Below the pieces are notes generated by a model. It did no database searches and had not been told where the DNA came from. It saw only the letters and a list, made by a program, of their open reading frames with translations. DNA of 60,891 nucleotides from the NCBI GenBank assembly GCA_028868895.1, contig JAGWTP010000007.1, positions 1 through 60,891 of the forward strand. The letters are read 5' to 3'. The position numbers and the translations under genes are program-made. Below, piece after piece: positions 55,755-60,891 of the stretch. The stretch comes from Burkholderiales bacterium (GTDB lineage: Bacteria; Pseudomonadota; Gammaproteobacteria; Burkholderiales; Burkholderiaceae_C). Numbering within the stretch: the stretch's first letter is position 1; every line of letters begins with the position of its first letter.

Positions 55755-55802
55755 GCGGGATCGACGCGGGATCGACGCGCGATCGACGCCGGTTCGATCG
55801 AC
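55755..55802. repeat. Short 11-bp tandem repeat plus hairpin after glcB
   Basis: Three 11-bp units of GCGGGATCGAC (the third with one change) occupy 55755-55787. They are followed by a related half-unit to 55802. CGATCGA (55780-55786) pairs with TCGATCG (55794-55800) as a 7-bp hairpin, which may mark the end of the glcB transcript. Confidence 0.55.
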
Positions 55803-55907
55803 GCACAGCCTGCAGCTCGCGCCGGCGCCGGGTACAGTCGCGCGCTGCGCCCACCCGGCGCGACACGCCCCAACCCATGCGGCCCACCGGCTCGCTCAGG
55901 AGACCTC

Positions 55908-58031
55908 GTGAACGCGTTCGTGAACCCGTTTGAATCGACACCTCGCGCGAGGCTGCGCAAGCTGCTGTCGGCCGCGCTGCTCGCCACCTCGCTCGCTGCC
56001 CCGTTCACACCCGTTCATGCCGAGCCGGCCGCGGCGCTGGCCAGCGGCATCGACCGCAGCGCCTTCGACCCGGCGGTGCGCGCGCAGGACGACCTCTACC
56101 GCCACGTCAACGGCCGCTGGCTCGCGCACGCGACCTTCCCGCCCGACAAGGCCTACATCGGCGTGACCGAGCAGTTGTACGACCGCACCCAGGACGAGCT
56201 GCGCGAGCTGATCGAGGCGGCGTCGCGCCGCACCGGCGACCCCGAGGCGGCGCAGATCGGCGACCTCTACGCCAGTTTCATGGACGAGGCGACGATCGAG
56301 AAACTCGGCCTGCGGCCGCTGGCCGGGGAGCTCGCGGCGATCGATGCGGTCACCGACCGCGCCCAGCTCGCCGCGCTGCTGCCGCGCCTGGCCCGGCTCG
56401 GCGCGGGGGTGCCGATCGAGATGTACATCGGCCAGGACGACCGCGACGCCACGCGCTACGTGCCGTCGCTGGTGCAGGCCGGCCTGGGGCTGCCCAACCG
56501 CGACTACTACCTGAACCTGGACGACGCCAAGTTCCGCGCGGTGCGCGAGCACTACGTGGCCTACCTCGCCCGGCTGCTGACGCTTTCCGAAACCGCCAGC
56601 GACCCGGCCGACAGCGGCGCCATCGTCGCCGCCGCGCAAACCGCCGAAGCCACCGCGCGCGCCATCCTCGGCCTCGAAACCGAGCTCGCCCGCGTGCAAT
56701 GGAGCGAGGTCGAGAACCGCGACCCGATCAAGGCCTACACGCTGGTCGCGCTGTCCGGCCTGTCGGCGCTGGCGCCGGGCTTCGACTGGAGCGCCTACCT
56801 CGACAGCGCCGGCCTGGCCGGCAAGACGCCCAACGTGATCGTGCGCCAGCCGAGCTACCTGCGAGCCGTCGGCGCACTGCTCGAATCGGTGCCGCTCGCG
56901 ACCTGGAGGGCCTACGCCCGGGTGCGCCTGCTCGGGGCCTACGCGCCCTACCTGCCCAAGGCGTTCGTCGACACCCGCTTCGCGTTCGCCGGCACCGTGC
57001 TCGCCGGCACGCCGCAGAACCGGCCGCGCTGGAAGCGCGGCGTCGCGCTGGTCGATCAATCCATCGGCGAAGGTCTGGGCAAGTTGTATGTCGCCAGGTA
57101 CTTCCCGCCGCAGAACAAGGCCCGCATGGAGGCGCTGGTGGCCAACCTGCTGGCGGCCTACCGCGCCAGCATCGCCACGCTCGACTGGATGACCCCCGCG
57201 ACCAAGCAGCAGGCGCTGGCCAAGCTCGCCAAGTTCAACGCCAAGATCGGCTACCCGAAGCGCTGGATCGACTACCGCACGCTCGAGATCCGGCGCACCG
57301 ACCTGGCGGGCAACGTGATGCGCGCGCGCCGCTTCGAGGACGCGCGCCAGCTCGCCAAGCTCGGCAAACCGATCGACCGCGACGAGTGGGGCATGACGCC
57401 GCAGACCATCAACGCCTACTACGACCCCTCGCTCAACGAGATCGTGTTCCCGGCCGCCTACCTGCAGCCGCCCAACTTCGACGCCGCGGCCGACGACGCC
57501 GTCAACTACGGTGGCATCGGCGCGACCATCGGCCACGAGATCAGCCACGGCTTCGACGACGAGGGCAGCCAGTACGACGGCGACGGCAACCTGCGCGACT
57601 GGTGGACGGCGCAGGACAAGGCCAACTTCGCCGCGAAGACGAAGCTGCTCGTGGCCCAGTACTCGGCGTTCGTGGCGGTGCCGCCCGACTACCACGTCAA
57701 CGGCGAGCTGACGCTGGGCGAGAACATCGCCGACAACTCCGGCCTGGCGATCGCCTACAAGGCCTACCAGCTGTCGCTCGCCGGCAAGCCCGCGCCGGTG
57801 ATCGACGGCATGAGCGGCGACGAGCGCTTCTTCTACGGCTACGCGCAGTCGTACCGCGGCAAGGCGCGCGACGAGGCGCTGCTGGCGCAGATCAAGTCCG
57901 ACCCGCACTCGCCCGACGAGTTTCGCGTCACCGGCGCGGTGCGCAACCAGCCGGCGTTCTACTCGACCTTCGGCGTCAAGCCCGGCGACAAGATGTACCT
58001 GCCGCCGGCCGAGCGGGTGCTGATGTGGTGA
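55908..58031 (+). CDS. M13-family zinc metallopeptidase (PepO/neprilysin-like)
   Basis: A 707-residue exported endopeptidase. The GTG start at 55908 has AGGAGA eight bases upstream. A signal peptide ends near residue 38 (VHA). The N-terminal M13 domain ('DDLYRHVNGRWL') is followed by the catalytic domain with the zinc motif HEISH in 'TIGHEISHGFDDEGSQYD'. The third ligand Glu is in 'GENIADNSGLAIA', and the terminal 'NQPAFYSTFGVKPGDKMY' carries the family's closing motif. It should cleave peptides in the periplasm or outside the cell. Length matches bacterial PepO-type enzymes. Confidence 0.95.
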   Translation: MNAFVNPFESTPRARLRKLLSAALLATSLAAPFTPVHAEPAAALASGIDRSAFDPAVRAQDDLYRHVNGRWLAHATFPPDKAYIGVTEQLYDRTQDELRELIEAASRRTGDPEAAQIGDLYASFMDEATIEKLGLRPLAGELAAIDAVTDRAQLAALLPRLARLGAGVPIEMYIGQDDRDATRYVPSLVQAGLGLPNRDYYLNLDDAKFRAVREHYVAYLARLLTLSETASDPADSGAIVAAAQTAEATARAILGLETELARVQWSEVENRDPIKAYTLVALSGLSALAPGFDWSAYLDSAGLAGKTPNVIVRQPSYLRAVGALLESVPLATWRAYARVRLLGAYAPYLPKAFVDTRFAFAGTVLAGTPQNRPRWKRGVALVDQSIGEGLGKLYVARYFPPQNKARMEALVANLLAAYRASIATLDWMTPATKQQALAKLAKFNAKIGYPKRWIDYRTLEIRRTDLAGNVMRARRFEDARQLAKLGKPIDRDEWGMTPQTINAYYDPSLNEIVFPAAYLQPPNFDAAADDAVNYGGIGATIGHEISHGFDDEGSQYDGDGNLRDWWTAQDKANFAAKTKLLVAQYSAFVAVPPDYHVNGELTLGENIADNSGLAIAYKAYQLSLAGKPAPVIDGMSGDERFFYGYAQSYRGKARDEALLAQIKSDPHSPDEFRVTGAVRNQPAFYSTFGVKPGDKMYLPPAERVLMW

Positions 58032-58098
58032 GCTGAGCGCCGCGCGGCACACGCGCAGCGCTGGCTCCTTGCAGCGCAATTGCGGCATCATGCGCACC

Positions 58099-58389
58099 AT
58101 GAACCGCGCCGACACGCTTGCCCTGTTGATGCAGCACAAGCCTGAATTGCAGCGCCGATACGGCGTGGCTCGGCTCGCGCTGTTCGGCTCCAGGGCCCGC
58201 GACAATGCCCGTGCGGACAGCGACGCCGATGTACTCGTCGCCTTCGACGGTCCGGCCACGTCGGCGCGCTACTTTGGCGTTCAGTTCTATCTCGAAGACC
58301 TGCTTGGCTGCCCCGTCGACCTGGTGACCGAGAAGGCGCTGCGGCCCGAACTGAGGCCCTTCGTCGAGCGAGACGCGATCCATGTCTGA
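58099..58389 (+). CDS. MntA-type nucleotidyltransferase antitoxin
   Basis: A 96-residue minimal nucleotidyltransferase. The active-site signature GSX10DXD is intact: 'LFGSRARDNARADSDADVLV'. The residue pattern 'RYGVARLALFGSRARD' and 'FYLEDLLGCPVDLVTEKAL' is typical of MNT proteins paired with HEPN toxins. In characterised type VII systems MntA transfers AMP to a Tyr of HepT and silences it. Its stop overlaps the HepT start by eight bases. ATG 58099 or 58090 could be the start. The antitoxin looks functional although its partner is broken. Confidence 0.88.
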   Translation: MNRADTLALLMQHKPELQRRYGVARLALFGSRARDNARADSDADVLVAFDGPATSARYFGVQFYLEDLLGCPVDLVTEKALRPELRPFVERDAIHV

Positions 58390-58740
58390 AGTGTCGGCGC
58401 CGCGCGAGTGGCGTTTCTACGTTGAAGACATGGTGGTCTTCTGCGACAGGGTCCTTGACTACACAAGAGATCTGGACCGCGCATCGTTTGCATCCGAAGC
58501 GATGCGCCACGACGCGATTCTGCGCAACCTCGAGTTGGTCGGCGAAGCAGCGAGACCCATGTGCCGGCCAACGTTCGGACGCTGGCGGCCACCACGCCGT
58601 GGCGCATGATCGTCGCCCTGCGGAATCGACTGATCCATGGCTACCTCGGCATCGACGACGACACCCTCTGGAGCATCGCGCGAGAAGAGCTGCCGCGGTT
58701 GCGCGAGGGCTTGACCCAGTTGCTGGTCGCGCACCCGTAG
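58382..58740 (+). pseudogene. HepT (HEPN) toxin with a frameshift
   Basis: The first frame (ATG 58382) reads a good HEPN N-terminus, 'REWRFYVEDMVVFCDRVLDY' shortened to key FYVEDM, then 'HDAILRNLELVGEAA'. It then leaves the family sequence and stops at 58609. Dropping two bases at 58553-58555 (GCGAGACCC read as GCGACCC) gives 'THVPANVRTLAATTPWRMIVALRNRLIHGYLGIDDD' in a second frame to the TAG at 58740. That frame contains the HEPN RNase motif RX4HXY (RNRLIHGY, 58621-58644). As written, the toxin would lack its catalytic residues. Either the gene is inactivated or the read has a two-base error. Confidence 0.85.
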
Positions 58741-58747
58741 AAGGTCG

Positions 58748-60193
58748 ATGACCGACCCCCACCCCCACCCGCACTCGCGCGCCGCGCTCGCGCAGCGTTT
58801 CGGCCCGAACTACCGCTGGTTCGTGCTGCTCACGGTGATGATCGGCACGATGGCGTCGATCATGGCCTCGACCATCATCAACGTCGCGGTGCCCGACATG
58901 AGCCGCGTGTTCGGCCTCGACCAGGCGCGCGCGCAGTGGCTGTCGGCCGGCTTCATGGCGGCGATGACGCTGTCGATGCTGACCACGCCGTGGCTGCTCG
59001 AGCGCTTCGGCTACCGCCACGCCTACATCGGCGCGGTGCTGCTGCTGCTGTGCGGCGGCGTGACCGGCGGCCTGAGCCCCTGGTTCGAGCTGGTGCTGGC
59101 GATGCGCGTGGCCGAGGGCCTGGCGGCCGGCATCCTGCAGCCGATCCCGGCCATCATCATCATGCGCGGCTTCGACGCCGGCGAGCGCGGCCGGGCCACC
59201 GGCATCTTCGGTTTCGGCGTGGTGCTCGCGCCGGCGATCGGGCCGAGCGTGGGCGGCGTGCTGGTCGAGTGGTATGGCTGGCGCTCGATCTTCTTCGTCG
59301 TCGTGCCGTTCTGCATTGCCGCGCTGTGGCTGGCGCGGCGCTACCTGCCGGTCAGCGCCCCCGGCGGCGTGGCGGTCAGCCGCGAGGGCGGCCGCCTCGA
59401 CGTCGTCGGCCTGGGGTTGATCGCGGTGGCGGTGCTGACGCTGCTCAACGGCATGGTCGACGTGCGCGGCGCAACGAGCGGCACCGGCTGGGCGCTGCTG
59501 GCCTGCAGTGCGACCGCACTGGTGGGCTTCGTGTTCCACCAGAAGCGCGGCGCGCGGCCGTTGATGGAGCTGCGCCTGTTCGCACACCGCAGTTTCGCGA
59601 TGGGCGGCGTGGTCGCGTTCATCTACGGCATGGCGCTGTTCGGGTCCACCTACCTCGTGCCGGTGTTCATGCAGCTCGCGCTGCACCTGCCGCCGAGCCA
59701 GGCCGGCGCGGTGCTGCTGCCGGCGGGCATCGTGCTGGCACTGACGATCCCGATCGCCGGGCGCATGGCCGACCGGCTGCCGCTCGGGCGCATCGTCGCC
59801 GCCGGGTTACTGCTGCTGGCCACGTCGTTCCTGCTGATGGTGTCGGTCGGGCCGGCGACCTCGTTGTGGTGGATCGTGCTGTGGGCCGTGATCGGCCGCA
59901 TCGGGCTGGGCTTCGTGCTGCCTTCGCTGAACCTGGGCGCGATGCTCGGCCTGCCGGTGGACTTCATCTCGCAGGGCGCGAGCACGATCAACTTCATGCG
60001 CCAGCTCGGCGGCGCGGTCGGCATCAGCCTGGTGGGCATCGTGCTCGACTGGCGCTTGCAGGCGCAACCCGCCAACCCGCTGGGTGCATTCCACGAAACC
60101 TTCGTGCTCGTCGGCGTGCTGACCGCCTGCGCCGTGCTGGCCGCGCTGCGCATGGGCGGGCCGGAGCGTCGCGACGCCGCGCGCACTGCCTAG
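58748..60193 (+). CDS. MFS multidrug transporter, DHA2 family (EmrB/QacA type)
   Basis: A 481-residue membrane protein with about 14 hydrophobic helices. The first helix contains 'VLLTVMIGTMASIMASTIINVAVPDM' in which TIINVAVPDM is the DHA2 hallmark. 'AQWLSAGFMAAMTLS' and the antiporter motif region 'GFGVVLAPAIGPSVGGVLVE' follow. It probably exports drugs or organic acids with proton antiport. The gene starts seven bases after the broken HepT gene and 31 bp before an FAD-dependent oxidoreductase. It may therefore be co-transcribed with both. Confidence 0.9.
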   Translation: MTDPHPHPHSRAALAQRFGPNYRWFVLLTVMIGTMASIMASTIINVAVPDMSRVFGLDQARAQWLSAGFMAAMTLSMLTTPWLLERFGYRHAYIGAVLLLLCGGVTGGLSPWFELVLAMRVAEGLAAGILQPIPAIIIMRGFDAGERGRATGIFGFGVVLAPAIGPSVGGVLVEWYGWRSIFFVVVPFCIAALWLARRYLPVSAPGGVAVSREGGRLDVVGLGLIAVAVLTLLNGMVDVRGATSGTGWALLACSATALVGFVFHQKRGARPLMELRLFAHRSFAMGGVVAFIYGMALFGSTYLVPVFMQLALHLPPSQAGAVLLPAGIVLALTIPIAGRMADRLPLGRIVAAGLLLLATSFLLMVSVGPATSLWWIVLWAVIGRIGLGFVLPSLNLGAMLGLPVDFISQGASTINFMRQLGGAVGISLVGIVLDWRLQAQPANPLGAFHETFVLVGVLTACAVLAALRMGGPERRDAARTA

Positions 60194-60224
60194 AATTCCT
60201 GACCCGATCGGACCCGCGCGCACC

Positions 60225-60891
60225 ATGAACCTCGGCATCGAAGATCTCCCCGCCGCCTGCGACGTGCTCGTCGTCGGCGCCGGCCCGGCCGGCAGCGCCT
60301 GCGCGCAGCGTCTGGCCGCGGGCGGGCTGGACGTGCTGCTGGCCGACCAGCAGGCCTTCCCGCGCGACAAGGTCTGCGGCGACGGCCTGATCCCCGATGC
60401 CCATGCCGCGCTGCGCCGGCTGGGCGTGTACGACGAGGTCGCGGCGCTGGCCACGCCGGTGCCGCAGGTGCGTTTCGTCGGCCCGCGCGGCGGCCACGTC
60501 GACATCGCCGGCACGCTGTCGGTGCTGCCGCGCAGGACGCTCGACCACATCCTCGTGCGGGCGGCCCAGCGCGCCGGCGCGCGGCTGCTGGCGCCGCTGC
60601 GCTTCGAGGCGCCGCTGGTGGAAGGCGGCCGTGTCGTGGGCGCGCGGCTGCAGGCGGGCCCGCGCGACCAGCGCCAGGTGCACGAGATCGCGGCCCGCTG
60701 GGTGGTGCTGGCCACCGGTGCCGTGCCGCAGCCGCTGATCGCCGCCGGCCTGTGCGAGCGCCAGACGCCCAGCGGCATCGCCCTGCGCGGCTACGTGCGG
60801 CACGACGGCATGGCGCGCGCCGGCCTGCCGCTGCAGATGGTGTGGCACCCGCGGCTGCGCGGCGGCTACGGCTGGATCTTCCCGGCGCCCG
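60225..60891 (+). CDS. FAD-dependent oxidoreductase, geranylgeranyl-reductase-like, cut by window edge
   Basis: About 222 codons from ATG 60225 run open to the right edge. The FAD-binding motif 'VLVVGAGPAGSACAQRLA' lies at residues 14-31. 'FPRDKVCGDGLIPDA' is the signature of the geranylgeranyl reductase/halogenase/tetracycline-hydroxylase-like group. 'WVVLATGAVPQPLI' is the second nucleotide-binding strand. It may reduce a prenyl or polyketide substrate or hydroxylate an aromatic compound; the C-terminal half needed to decide is missing. A TAGAAT -10-like element overlaps the preceding stop codon. Confidence 0.85.
   Translation, partial: MNLGIEDLPAACDVLVVGAGPAGSACAQRLAAGGLDVLLADQQAFPRDKVCGDGLIPDAHAALRRLGVYDEVAALATPVPQVRFVGPRGGHVDIAGTLSVLPRRTLDHILVRAAQRAGARLLAPLRFEAPLVEGGRVVGARLQAGPRDQRQVHEIAARWVVLATGAVPQPLIAAGLCERQTPSGIALRGYVRHDGMARAGLPLQMVWHPRLRGGYGWIFPAP

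Noticed and set aside
58382..58609. A complete 75-residue protein as the toxin partner
   Set aside because: Its last 17 or so residues do not fit the HEPN family, and the expected sequence continues in another frame to 58740. It is treated as a frameshifted gene.

Overview
The window is about 61 kb of very GC-rich, gene-dense DNA from a betaproteobacterium, most likely a Burkholderiales member of the Rubrivivax/Leptothrix/Methylibium type. The grounds are a Bug-family (TctC) solute receptor, the argS–SPOR–dsbA and lptA–lptB–rpoN gene orders, a MuxABC/MdtABC-type RND pump with its own outer-membrane channel, and short palindromic repeats of a kind common in these genomes. This is inference from gene content; no rRNA or tRNA gene was seen to confirm it. 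No CRISPR array, prophage, integron or complete insertion sequence was seen.

Left part (1–26.6 kb) is mostly catabolic and transport. It begins with the N-terminus of a Bug receptor, then two tiny tandem ORFs ending at a good terminator. A YejABEF-like peptide ABC importer follows, with its receptor gene divergent from the yejB-yejE-yejF operon across a repeat-filled intergenic region. Next come acetoacetyl-CoA synthetase, a fumarate-lyase-superfamily lyase and a DapA-like lyase. After these are a small membrane protein, an NDUFA9-like epimerase, a type IV pilin, a peroxiredoxin and an acyl-CoA synthetase. A galactarate pair (HpcH/HpaI aldolase + GarD) is followed by a lipoprotein–ECF sigma–anti-sigma set. 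A reverse-strand sugar-acid cluster (GntR, SDR, FAH hydrolase, UxaA-type dehydratase, aldo/keto reductase) closes this part. That cluster reads as a hydrolase-type 2-keto-3-deoxy-sugar-acid route with an unusual dehydratase.

Middle part (26.8–43 kb) holds the four-gene RND efflux operon. Its first pump subunit has been altered twice by repeats: an in-frame 25-residue insertion and a 58-residue C-terminal tail. PanE-like reductase, FadD, a conserved hypothetical, MtnN, RsmE, a YidB/DUF937 protein and a THUMP RNA methyltransferase follow.

Right part (43–61 kb) is largely housekeeping on the minus strand: argS, a SPOR protein, dsbA, lptA, lptB and rpoN. After it come a Ser/Thr kinase fused to a cyclic-nucleotide-binding domain, a PsiF protein, and LysR divergent from haloacid dehalogenase + malate synthase G. 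The window ends with an M13 peptidase, a MntA–HepT toxin–antitoxin pair whose toxin is frameshifted, a DHA2 drug transporter and a truncated FAD-dependent oxidoreductase.

The most notable observations are the repeat-mediated remodelling of the RND subunit, two copies of a lower-GC MITE-like hairpin element, the broken HepT toxin, the UxaA–SDR–FAH cluster, and the kinase–cNMP-binding fusion.
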